Source: Pomacea canaliculata (lineage: Eukaryota; Mollusca; Gastropoda; Architaenioglossa; Ampullariidae). From it: DNA of 64,000 nt. Both the position numbers and the translations under genes were made by a program. The notes beneath the pieces are model-generated. The model saw only the letters and a list, made by a program, of their open reading frames with translations, was not told the origin of the DNA and searched no databases. The stretch spans positions 6,896,342 to 6,960,341 of the forward strand of contig NC_037598.1 of the NCBI RefSeq assembly GCF_003073045.1. The letters are read 5' to 3'. Below are positions 24,901-36,005 of this stretch, in pieces (the stretch's first letter is position 1; the number at the start of each line of letters is the position of its first letter).

Positions 24901-27900
24901 TTCATTTTTTTCATTATAAATACCAATCACTAGGGAAAAAGTGGAATATTTTTCTTTTGTACTGCTCTGCATATATTTTTGAAAGAAAAAGATACTCTTT
25001 AAGTTTCAAGTGATGTTCATTTCTGTTGCTTGTGATGTATATATGTTATGTAAGTGTGATGACCAGGTAGGGTTTAGCCATCAAAGTAGAGTCAGGTTTG
25101 TCATCAAACATCTTGTCCAAAGCTATGCCACACACTGACTTAATTTACTTTCACTTTTATGACAGTGTCATAGACCTGAAGAAGTAAAATGGGTGAAAAA
25201 TGACCACTTTTATCACATAAATGTCCAACAATGAAACACAGATAACAAGTTATTTAAGATTCTTTCTGTCAAAAATGTGGCCGTTTTGCAAACTCCATTC
25301 AGCATTGAGATGAGTTTTGCTGTACACAGTTGATCAGGATGCTGGAGGGCAGGCCTGCTGTGGAGACTGGAGCAGGAGATGCTAGCACCGCTGCTGCTGT
25401 GTCATCTGATGTTGGGGCTACAACACAACCTTCTAGCAGCACAGGGTGAGCTAAAACGTATTGTGTTATGCACTGAGAGTTTGATGCCGCTTTTCACTGT
25501 ACTTATTATGTACTTATTGTATTTATTATATTTACTTTTGTTTGAATTCTACATTTTGTTTTTATCCCCAAAAAGAGGAAATAGACCTGCTTAAGAAATG
25601 ATTGCAATTTTTCTATGTATAATATGACATATGAAAAAATTCGAGAAATGGAAGCTAATATGTTGTTTTTGTTGTGATGGTAGAAGTGATGTTTTATGTT
25701 GCCTTTGTTACTACAAAGTTACAGAGCAAGTCAGGGCCTTATACATAAGACACATACTTGTCCTTGTCGTGCGCAGGTGTGGATAGGTGATTCAAACATG
25801 GCATGTGAAAGCACAGCCCAACATTCTCCTTGTAATGAGTTGTTTTATGGGTTATATTGTTTCGTGCATGAGTGGTGTCCAAGGTCTTTGGGCTTTGACT
25901 GTTGGCCTCATTCAGACCCGTCAATTAAAAGAAAAATGGACGCCATTAGGAGGCAGTTGAGCATGTCTGTGTGTAGGCAAAAAAAAAAGCTGATCGAAAA
26001 GCATGTGAATAACAAAAGAATAACATTCTCTCATCTGTTTGTTTAAAATTCACATCCATACATGATGTTTCGATTTTTTCCGCCAAGAGAAGTGTTCACA
26101 TTGAAATGGCCAGACTCATCATTCTTTTTTTCTCTCTGATTTCTGTGATTAGCAGCATCAGTGGTATTCGCTACAGCGAGCTTGAGGTCTTCTTGTATGG
26201 CCTTGACTTGGGGTCCTTGGTGAGCATCTTTCATCAACAACAAGTGGACTTTACCCTTCTGCTGACTTTAGGGGAAGAAGACTTAGACAAAGTAAGATTA
26301 AGTTTACTACCATTTAGTTATAAATTCTCTTCACAGTCATGAGCTGTATGAGCCCTCATTTTTTTCACTTCTTCACGCATGTTGTACTGTTTTGTATATT
26401 TCATTCTCACACATATTCACGTGACGCCTTCGGTATCACTGAACACTCACTTGCTATACGGCGAGGTGAGGATTATCTAGAGACGAGGATTTACTCATAT
26501 GTTAGTGTATGTCTAAGATGTAAGACGAGAATTCGTACATGTGCTAGGACAAATAAGTCTTGTACATATAACTCGACTCTGAGATGGCTAATTTACAAGA
26601 TTTGCGTACAACTGGAGAAATTTTGTCTTTACAGATAATGGAAGCGTTTGGAAGGAGCAGAAGATTAAATTTTTCAGCGTGCTTAATCTAGGGCTGTCTC
26701 CATTAATGACGCTTTCTAATATCTCTGTCTGTAAAGCTCACTAAACAAACAGTTCGAATTGAACATGTGAGCGCTAACAACGTGGATTAAATTCTTAACG
26801 TAGACAAACGTACCACATCGCGCTAGCCGATCAGGGCCTTTCCAGACCCGACTAACACCCGAACGGCGTTGTGAAGGGTCTGACGGTCAGTTGCTCCTCA
26901 AACAACAGCAACGGCCCAAAAAATTCGATCTAACACCGTTCCTACTTTTCGGCATCGCCTGCAGGTTGAAATGGCTGTGCGGGGCACATTGGTCTGCGAG
27001 GTTCGCAACAAATTCTGCAAGGCAAGGGTCAGCGCCCCACCATCCATATCTTTTCGCACCAAAAGCACGCGCACGAAGACCAAAAGGAGGTGTATGAACG
27101 GTCCCCAAAAGAAAACAACATCGCCTCCGGGCGTCACGAATAGGGCCTGTCGCCAGTACAGTGAAGGTTGGCTGTCCTGGGTTCAGTTCTCGTCACAGGC
27201 ACGCTGTTCTTTCTCTGTATGTGGCATCTGATTCCAGAGCTGGCTGCCTTGACGGGATATAGCCCTCCTCCTCCCTTCCGCCTCCGAACAGCTTTGAGCA
27301 GACGAGAATTAGAAGACGACGCATAACGTCAAGCGCTGTCGGTTAGAAAGGCTTGACTTTATTTGTCCTAACCCTTTAAAGCAAGATAAGAAATAAAACT
27401 CTCAAAAATGACGACAAGCGTTCTCTGCTACTCACGCGTCCACTAAGAAGTGTGGGAAAATTCCTGTAAAGGCAAGAAAAATGTCTGATATGCGACTATT
27501 CACGTCACTTCCTCGCCAACTCTGTTTCTTCCATATAATCTCATCAATCAAATGTGTATCAGAAATAATCAAGTTTTTTAAAAAAAAAAACTGTTTCTCA
27601 TGTATCAACTTTTGTACATCTGCAGTGGGGGGAGGGGGAAGCCGATCCCTTCAAAAAAAGATACTTAAGAGGCAAGAATGTGAACGTCGTTTACTGTTAA
27701 GTCCCCCTCCAACCCCCACTCAAAGCCGAGCATCTTTCTACGCCACTGGTCCGTTATTGTATTAGTATGTTGATCTACATTTTACAGCAATGTATTATGG
27801 GCCATGCATGATACTGTTCGAAAAAAAAACCGCATTTAGGCTCTGATTAGTCTATGTTAGTCAAAAACTTATTTTGTTGTTGTTGTTGTTTAATCAGGAG

Positions 27901-30319
27901 GAATCAATTCTTTGAGATTTTTTTGTTGTAATTGTGTTTACCTCCCTTGTGTAGGACGTGGCTGTCCCAAAATTATATGAACGAAATTGTCGCCCACTCT
28001 ACACACACATACTTAAACCACGCTGGCACATAGTTATACTTAATACTTGACCAGCAGTTTTTGATGAGAAAAGTTCTTAGGTTACACAAAATAATAATAA
28101 AAACAAAAAAATTACATTCTAAGATTTTAATAAATGGGTGAAGAAGATTTATGATTTCACTTTATAAACTGTATTCATTCACTTTGCAAAGTTAGCATCC
28201 ATAGGCAATGCTTTTTTTAATTTTTGCTAACTTTCATATTAACCAAGTTACACTTACTGTAGAGACCTGGACAATGTTCAGAGAATATAGTGATAATACT
28301 AGAGCAGCATTCACCATGTGACTTCTTTATTAGAAATGCTTAGAGAAATTAACAAATTAAAGGCCTTAATTCTTTCATTCTGGGTCTATTTTATGTTTTT
28401 CCTCCCCTTCGTTTTTTTCTCTCTTCCATCAACATTTGTGAAAGTTGGTGGCTTGTACTAAAATGTCATTGAAATCCTTTTAATCATCATTTAATCATCT
28501 TGAATTGTCTCTGGGGATCAATAATGTTGTATTATAAATTATAATTATAAATGTTGGTGGATTGTATCAATCATTTATGTGGAAATAACACTCAAACAGA
28601 TGGGGATCACACAAGTTGGTGTTCGCAAGAAACTGATGGAGGCCATAGCAGCTGTCCACAAGAGGAACTGGGAAAGCAGCAGCCTTGTGCCCATTCGATT
28701 AAAGAGTGAAGTGAAGTGTGCGGACGCCATTGCTATTGTCGCCAACCTGGCCCGCCAACTTCGCTACATAGGCAGCAGTGTTACCTACATCGCAGATCAA
28801 CTAGATAAAAACAAAGAGTTTCTATCCACATCCAAGGTAGAGTCATATGATGTCATGTACAGCACTATGCCTTCCTCAAGTTAATGACAGTACCGTTGAA
28901 TTATGTGGGAGGGGTTGATGTGAACAGGTGTGTTATTCCAGAATAGCAAATTTCCTCATTCATGTATGCATGTATTACTTGGCATAGGCAAGCATGCTGT
29001 TGTACTGTTCTAAACTCTAAGTAACACTAAGTAATTAATAACGCAGGTTAAAATTACAAACAAACAATATGAGTAACTTTTCTGTGTGATTGTGATTTTC
29101 CCTGTTCATTGTGGGATAAGTTATTTTCAAGTGTGGTGAGTGTGCACACATGTTTAATAATAATAATAAATGTGTGATTGATAGGGAGCAGAACCACGCT
29201 CATGAAGGAGCATGTTCTCAGTACTTAAGACAAGTTGGAGACATGGTCAGAATACAAAGGGCATAAGGAGAAAAAAAACATAGAAGACAAACAGTAACTT
29301 GCCAAATAACTTGTCTACATTCTCAAATGCTGACCAATTTTGCTTTTGCACGGTGCAGGATGGAAGTGGCCCAAAACAACTGCTTCTGCATACAAGAGAT
29401 GGAATGAAGAATGCTATTGTTCTTCAACAAAAGCTTGATCAGCTTCAGGCAGCTCTGTCCAATGTAAGAAACAAACTTAATTTGGTCAGTTTTAAAATCC
29501 AACCTTTGTTGCCTTACAGGAGAAAAAGACATAGGGAGGGCGATGTCAGTCAAAACATTAAAGAATTTTTTTTTTCTTCTGTGTTGAACAGATCAGCTGA
29601 GACTTAGTTCTTAACCTATAGTTTCTAGTATTTCCTTAATATGACCCAAGCATATTTCTTTCAAGTAATTATTTAAATCCATGACATGATACAATGGCAA
29701 ACTATAAATGAATAACTCCTGCTTTTGGTTAGATGCAAGACAAAGCCAGATCTTTAATTGGTCACAGTCGGCACAATGGCTTATTCGTATATCAAGAAGA
29801 TTTGAGAGGGTTGTGTAGTGAGAAGAGGGAAGCTTTTAGCTCAGAGATATCGTGATCACTAGTTTAAGGATTATAGAGATGAAAAAGAAATTGAGAATTA
29901 GAGGATGCCTGTCCACTAGTCTTATGCGCCTAATCCTGGGTGACACTATCTTTGGGGTATCAAATTTATTACTTGGGTGTAGGAGGTTCAAAAGACTACT
30001 GGGTTGCGATTGCCCTCTGGGATAAATAAAGTCTTATCAGTAATATTATTTTTAATCCTGTGTAAACGGCTTGTGTTCTTCAATCTGAAATGAATTATTG
30101 ATTTTTTTTTCCTAGGAACTAAGTGCAAACGACTTTTCACCTGCAGACCTGATCAAGTCTAAAGCAACACCAGTTTCTAAGAAGCGCTATAGTCGATTGT
30201 TCATCTTCGGACTTGGCTTTTCATCTGTTATCCTGCTTGTGTTGAAGAAAGACTTTGTCATCGAGACCTCAGCAACACTCATCAGACAGTTACCCATATC
30301 ATTTTTGCAAAAGTCTTAG
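18964..30319 (+). CDS. ASZ1: ASZ1 / GASZ: ankyrin, SAM and leucine-zipper germ-cell protein
   Basis: A germline protein tethered to the outer mitochondrial membrane, needed in animals studied for piRNA production and the intermitochondrial nuage. Eleven exons: 18964-19059, 19788-20004, 21150-21272, 21822-21936, 24174-24285, 24558-24686, 25330-25445, 26153-26291, 28600-28836, 29359-29463 and 30116-30319. They sum to 1593 nt, 530 aa plus stop, with all junctions GT-AG and in phase (human 475 aa). Domains: an acidic N-terminus; a duplicated linker in exon 2; four ankyrin repeats (about 105-265, with STGWTGLMYAGSLGKVDIF, HMTALMCAARDGRLDVVQLL and ALSWAVQRNQKAVIKLLLAK); a Ser/Thr/Ala linker; a SAM domain (about 306-375, ELEVFLYGLDLGSLVSIF and GVRKKLMEAI); and a coiled coil (about 440-463). 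The membrane anchor is at about 490-506, flanked by KKR and KK. A 24-residue tail follows the anchor. The gene is divergent with NDUFA12 and convergent with WNT2. Introns hold SINEs and LINE ends. Confidence 0.95.
19827..19940 (+). repeat. In-frame 57-bp tandem duplication inside ASZ1 exon 2
   Basis: 19827-19883 and 19884-19940 are two copies of a 57-base unit with 4 differences. They encode QNGAGSEPLCSRKPPAVLM and QNGAASDPWSSRKPPAVLM. The duplication adds 19 residues to the linker before the ankyrin repeats without breaking the frame, and partly explains the greater length than human ASZ1. Confidence 0.92.
23175..23358 (+). mobile_element. tRNA-derived SINE, near complete
   Basis: A box-A-like TGGTGCAACGCTTAGCG (23186-23202) and box-B-like GAGTTCAGATTTTGTC (23236-23251) give a pol III promoter derived from a tRNA. 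The shared body follows, with GGCATCTGTTTACAGGGCTG, and the tail GCTGGCTCAGCATAAAACAC. It lies in ASZ1 intron 4 in the gene's orientation. Confidence 0.85.
23437..23620 (+). mobile_element. tRNA-derived SINE, second copy
   Basis: The head GGTGGTCCAGTAGTACAACG with GGTTAG (box A) and GGGTTCAGATCTTGTC (box B) is followed by the same body and ends CATAAAACACCAATCCACCC. It lies about 80 bases after the previous copy, in the same orientation. The two differ enough that they are separate insertions or an old duplication. Confidence 0.85.
26820..27144. other. GC-rich island of unknown origin in ASZ1 intron 8
   Basis: Composition changes sharply to GC-rich, CpG-containing DNA inside an AT-rich intron. 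Overlapping frames stay open on both strands (for example minus 26887-27108 and 26898-27137, plus 26891-27097 and 26971-27231), but I recognise no protein family. It abuts a SINE, so an inserted repeat or a retrocopied segment is possible. Confidence 0.4.
27145..27272 (+). mobile_element. tRNA-derived SINE, 3' truncated
   Basis: CGCCAGTACAGTGAAGGTTG, then GGGTTCAGTTCTCGTC (box B) and TCTTTCTCTGTATGTGGCAT, then a degraded GGCTGGCTGCCTTGA-like block, end at GATATAGCC. The box A region and the terminal GCTGGCTCGGCG are missing. It is attached to the right edge of the GC-rich island. Confidence 0.75.
28506..28545 (+). mobile_element. Possible LINE 3' terminus
   Basis: CTCTGGGGATCAATAATG resembles the GGGATxAATAAAGT ends common in Jockey/CR1-like retrotransposons. 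It is short and offers no coding support. Confidence 0.25.
29159..29262 (-). mobile_element. 3' end of a (TTA)n-tailed retroposon, copy in ASZ1 intron 9
   Basis: The plus strand shows an AATAATAATAATAAATG run and then GCTCATGAAGGAGCATG, TCTCAGTACTTAAGACA and a GGACA-type tail. The same order occurs at 44082-44186, and the reverse complement matches the 3' end at 33460-33535. On the minus strand it reads as a 3' UTR ending in a trinucleotide tail, as in LINE 3' ends. Confidence 0.55.
30011..30057 (+). mobile_element. Possible LINE 3' terminus in ASZ1 intron 10
   Basis: CCCTCTGGGATAAATAAAGT followed by an ATT-rich tail matches the usual end of several animal non-LTR retrotransposons. There is no coding remnant next to it. 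Confidence 0.35.
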
Positions 30320-33119
30320 CATCAACTCGATTCTGTTTTAATTTCGTTCACATAAATTTCATTGTTGAGGTTTTTAACAACAAAGTCTTATTTAGGAGAT
30401 ATTTGTAAGTTGGAGACCACAATTGAGTCACAAATGATTTTTAAAAAAACAACCAAACCAAACAAGACGTGATGAAGAATTCGTTTTTTTAATTTTGTCA
30501 TCTTTTTATACATAAAATTTTCATTTTTAAAGAACAGTCTGTCTACCTAGGGTACTTCTTAAGGGGAACAAGAAAGAAGAATTTTTTTGTCAAAGGAGGG
30601 CTCTCTCAGAATACAAGTTACAAATACTTGTTTTGACATTTTACCAGTTTCACACATTCATCCGATATTTTTGTGAGAGGCAAACAAAGAGACTATTTGA
30701 ATAGATGTACCTACGCTAGCCTCTTAGATTTCGGGAGACATATCAGGTAATAAAATTTTATGTAGGTTTTAGTCACCAGATCCACATATTTATTGCCACT
30801 GAAGGAATACGCGCATACCTGTCAACGATGCGACAAAGTGTCCTTTGTGTGCGTGCGTATGTCTTTGTGTATGAAAATCACACAGGACTATGGTATTTGT
30901 GCACTTTGATTTATGGTTTTCTAGTAAAATGTGATGATAAAAGTTGACAAGACTGCCGTCACGTTTCTGACGTTCCTAGTCTTACTGCTGCTTGTGTCAT
31001 TGTCTCCGTGCAACCCGCCCCCAGTGCTGTAGGTCTTTGTTACTTGGTGTTGGTGAGATCCCCACTGTATAGAATTTTTATATTTTGTATATTGTAAGCT
31101 TACCGAGGCCCATGAGTATGCTCTTGTCGAGATGCCATGTTGGTACTGACGCCGTCGTGGTTGAGTAACCATTATTTGACGAATCGCTCTCCTGGCAATT
31201 CTTATTTTGATTTCTAGTGACTTTAGGTAGAAGAGATTTGGGACAAGCATAAACTCATCCAATCGACCAGTTTAAAAATACATCTAAAAACATTTAACCA
31301 CCTAAATGACATCTGTCGACTTCACAATCTTTTTAATATAGGTATTGAAAAAGTTTTCTGGGTGTTTTCACTTTCCTCGCCTTGCTGCAAACCAGAGTAG
31401 AGGGTTTTAACGTCTCTGACCAGAGTCATGCTATTTAACCGTGTAAGTTCATATTTGACAAAGTTATTTTATGATAGCTTCCACCTTTTAATCCTCGTCA
31501 ACTGCGTAGATTATGGAGAGTGGAGTAAAATTGTTCTCGTTCCAGAGAGTTCTTTCTGCATGGAGCTGATTTTACAGATCTGCTTAAATAATTTGTATCG
31601 CGCTGTCTTGTATTTGGTTAAGGTTAACTTTTTTCTGCTTACAAATAAAGCAGGTAATTATTATAGTGACTGTCGTGCTACTGTTCTTGGGAGTACTTTC
31701 GGCGACAAATGAGTTTATAGAACTCACCATTCTGGTCTGTTCTCAGATGCAGCAGGGTATAATTGCAAAGTACACACGGGTTTGTTTGTTTTTACAGACC
31801 AGCTTTTGCATTGCCTCCCGTCTTTCTCACTCCCTTGTACCCAGCAGATTTGTCTAACACCATCTCGGCAAAATTCTGTTGGTGATCTGATGGTCTTTTG
31901 CCTGTTGGCAGTGGACAAGAACGCGGAAAAGAAATCTTAGCATTGTTTGAAAGGTTACAAAAATTTGTATTCTTGCGTGAAAACTGTGGTCATGCTAGCT
32001 TGATACAGAGAAAGAGAATCTACAGTTTGCGCGAAGCTCTCCGGATTTAAGCTTGCGGTTGATCTGTTATTCGTGATCGTATTATCTTTGGTAGACTGGA
32101 GAAGTTGATAGCCTAGTGTTGAGAGTCACGGCGCCCAAACCAGAACGTACACATTATCTGATCGTGAGACTCAGCGCACTCCCCCATTTGACTCAGCTAA
32201 GGAATGAGTACATAACTCAGAGGGAGCGTGGGAAAGGAGATGGGGAGTCGCCCTGTATTGACTAAGTGAATGGTCTAACTCTAACCACCTCGCTTCCCTA
32301 CGGCAACCCTTACCTATTTCTCTTTTATTTGAATGATACAATTGGTGCACAGTTTTTCGTGGTACCAACGACACTAGGGAAACCACAAACAATATTTTCG
32401 ACCCCATCAGCTTTTCCACCTCTTCGGTTGCCTAGAAAACAGATCTCCGACGGAGGCTTCCACGGACTCCGCAATATGGCCGCGCATGAAGAGCTGCTAA
32501 AGGGGAGAACACTCAGCTGCAGTGTGCCAAGGGGAATAACACTGCTAACGATGATGGGTAGAGTGCGGAGCGACAAAATGTAATTATTTTGAGAACTTCC
32601 ACGCCTCATTTTCGTCTGGGTATGCCAGGGAGTGCTCGAGATTCTTAAAAGCAGCTCATGCATAGATAACGAAAAGAAATAACGAGAAAATATAATTAGA
32701 TATTAAGAATGTGTTGCACCTCTTTCATGGCTAATATCACGTGAATGAAAACAAAATATATTTTAATTTCAGGGGTAAACGAAATAGATGAAAAAAACTT
32801 CAAATGTGGACGTTGGGACGAAACTGGATTTATTTGTTTCGGAGAATGGTGCATGCTGCAAGGTTGTTTTGTTGGGGGTTTTTTTTTTTCGTTTTTCTCT
32901 TTTTTTGTTCAGTGATTTGCGGGCCATTCACTAGAAGTATGCATGCACACAACAAAAAGAGACGCAAACACAAAGACTTAACAACTGTTAAAAAAAGTCT
33001 AGTATTGACTCATTGATTTAGATATCACTCTTCATAGAGGAGACGCATGCTTTCTCATAAATGGAGATATCAGATATCTGTACGTAGTCTGGTGATTAGA
33101 GTCAGGAAACGGGACGAGG
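30320..33119. other. ASZ1-WNT2 intergenic region, first part
   Basis: The ASZ1 3' UTR must lie in its first part. A plus-strand AATAAA at 30749-30754 is one candidate poly(A) signal. Short frames at 31428-31712 and 32171-32663 show no recognisable motifs. Confidence 0.5.
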
Positions 33120-33535
33120 CCACCCTTCTTCGTTTTCTACAATGACTTCACATCCGTTCTCACATCCAGTACAAACTGTCCGTGCTGTGTTTTTATTTCT
33201 TTGTTGGCACCTGCCCTGATTATCTCTCTGAACTGTTCTTACCTTACATCCCAGCTATAGACAACTCCGCTCCTCGTCTGATGATCGTCTCCTTACTCTT
33301 CCTGTCACCATAGCAACAACATATGGCCTCAGGATTTTTAGTAATTGTGCAGAAAGCAGGTACTTGATTTTATGCTTCTTTAGTACTGTTGTTTATTCTT
33401 TTATAGTTCATATGCTATTTGTTTTCCTGTCCATTGTACACTGTCCATGTTTTGTTCTTGTTCTTAGGCGCTAAGAGCATGCTCCTTAGGGGTGTGAGAA
33501 TGCGCTTTACAAATTTTGCAGTTATTATTATTATA
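33120..33535 (+). mobile_element. LINE 3' fragment with RT C-terminus and (TTA)n tail
   Basis: Plus-strand reading gives SLFVGTCPDYLSELF, then IDNSAPRLMI..SLLFLSP and TTYGLRIFS. This matches the order SYLSxLL, SSDDRLLxxP, TYGxRxFS seen after the RT domain of many animal LINEs. A 3' UTR follows with GCGCTAAGAGCATGCTCCTT and GCGCTTTACAAATTTTGCAG, then TTATTATTATTA. Frameshifts make it dead. It gives the coding context for the two noncoding copies at 29159 and 44082. Confidence 0.75.
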
Positions 33536-36005
33536 TCCACAAAGCCTAGCGCACCTTCATTACGCAAGCGTTAAACTTAGTCTATTCATTTTTCATTTAG
33601 GACAAATTTCTTTGAGCGTTCGAAACTGGATTTTTACATTTTCTTTTTTCCAATCTCCCCAAATCCATAACCCTAAACCTGTAACACTAACTTCTAAATT
33701 GTGTGGCAACCTTAATTTTAGATAATAGTCTGTACTTTACAATTACACGAAAATCAATTATCTATAGTTTTTGATACTATCTGAAAGCTATTTCTTTAAA
33801 AAGTACATTTTTCAAAAAATCATTGATTACATCCAAAATGTTCATCGTAACCTCTTAAAAACATATTTTTAGATAATTATTTTATATTTGATTACTCTGT
33901 TATTAAAAATCTTCAAAACAACAACAACAACAAATTCTAGAGAATACTGTCTCCTTAAACCTTGTAAGTCGTGGGTTAAAGCGCACACACACGCTCGCGA
34001 TGTCCAGATGAGCACAAGAGAAAAAAAAAACAATTATTATCTTTGGACTGGAGTTACACATTTTCGTGCCTGAACTACAGTAGCAATGCTGTGATAACCA
34101 CTCGGTGTGATTAAGCAGTCACTTCACGAGAAACCATCAAAGACAATGGTTTTTCACGACTGTGCAATACAAGTACATGTACTCGATAATCTGTTCCACT
34201 GCATGCATAAAAACTGTATTGTGGCTGAGGACAAAATAATAAACTTCAAATAATTTTCATAAATAACAGTAGGGTTTTGTACGCAACAGCTGTCATTCTT
34301 CCAATATAAAATATGTAGACACAGTAACTCATAAACGCATATATCCTATTGTGTATTCAGCACCTTGTAATATGTTAATTTGACAGCAGGCTAATAATTA
34401 TCCAAAAAGAAAAAAGTCATAACATGGCTTGGAAGAATTTCGAGGTATTTCTTGTGCTGGTGCACCGTCTCTCCTGCTTCTTGTGAGTGCGTGACACTTG
34501 TTTCATGTCTCATGCAAGTAAATTCAAAAAAAAGTATCGACAAAAATATTCTATAAACACTGTAACGCCAAGCTCCGCTAAAACTGCTCGCCAAAAGCTT
34601 TTGCAGAAAATCTAGTCACTGTCTTTCGACTGAAATATGATAGGAGTCCTCCTTCGCCGCCTCCACCCTTCTCTCTCTCTCTGCCATATACATGGAGCTC
34701 CTGCTGTTTCTGCTGATACATCTGAAGCCACCCAAAGTACTTCCAGAGAACTTATTCGTTTGATATTTTTCTACTCATGTGCAACGAACTACAGGTTAAA
34801 ATAATTTATTTATAAGATTCGAGCAGGGATAATGGAAATTGTTTTCTTTTTATATAGTATCCAACATTCGTTTTAGACATTTTGCGCACCTCCTATATCA
34901 ATCTGTTTTCGCAGTCTAGTCCACAAATAAAATAGTTCTTGTTCTTACTACTGTTTCAGGCATGCGCATGTGTCGGTTCTTGATATAAGACTGACCGAAG
35001 CCGAGGTTAACGATCTTCTGGGGTTTAAACGTAAGACTGTTTCAGGACAGAAGTGTAGTGTTACGAGAGAGGATGCGATTGGTTCATTCGTGCAGCACCG
35101 ATACTTCATGCGAGACAAAACAAAATAAACCCGTGATAATCCTCCTTCAAGACGATGCAACCTAACGCTTGTCAAGTCATCAGGTAAGTCTTAATTTTTG
35201 CGCGATCTCGATCAACAGATTTGTTGAGAAACGTGGTAAGCGACTTCCTCCTGCGAGTGCGCATGACCAAGTGTACAAGTGTCCATTTCCTGTCATCAAC
35301 AAATGTGTTCTTTGTTGTGGAAACACTTGTGTGTTGCACTTAAGACTACAACAACAGTCTTTCTGCCCCTGAACGTGAGCACAACGTTTGAAACGAGCAT
35401 CAGGTGTCGCAAAAGCACGAAGTATGGTATGAGATTGTCATGGAACCGACACTGGAGAGTGGCTCATCTACTGAGTCAGTTCGATTGTCAGGGCAAGTCC
35501 TCCGAGGCTACTAACATCTTCCACACTCAGTTTAATCTTCTGTCTTCTTTTCTGCCCTGCTGACAACTTCCATCAATAAACAACGCCATAAAATATGTTG
35601 GCTTGTATTTGTGAGGAGACTCAACTGTCACTTAACTGTAGAGCCAGACGTCATAGGTTTCCTAATCTGCATCTACCAGCTTCTGGTTACTGTCGAATGT
35701 TCAAAACAGGAAATTCAGTGCTGGACAGGTAAACAGTTCGATACAGGCTCACACCGGCACACCTCCATTATTTTTTAACGAGATAATTGCCACGGGTGAC
35801 AGGTATTCTGGCGAGGCGTTGTATTGTCCTGGCCATCCTGGAATTTGAAATGGTCTTGGCCAAATATTCGATAGGGTGTGAGTGGGTAGGGGGGGTTGCA
35901 TACGAAAGAAGTATGCAATTCAAGTCCCGTAGGTGGTTCCGACTGTCGACCTGTTTTGTCGACGGTAAGTCTAGGAAGCATTGCTCACTGTCCCGCGATG
36001 TTTCG
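33536..36005. other. ASZ1-WNT2 intergenic region, second part
   Basis: No exon is supported. It should contain the WNT2 3' UTR on the minus strand, but no single convincing poly(A) signal stands out. Short frames at 35279-35563 and 35787-36254 are shadows or chance; the latter overlaps WNT2 exon 6 antisense. Confidence 0.45.

Noticed and set aside
25696..26046. 116-codon plus-strand frame between ASZ1 exons 7 and 8
   Set aside because: No recognisable motif and no in-phase acceptor and donor pair; treated as intronic chance.
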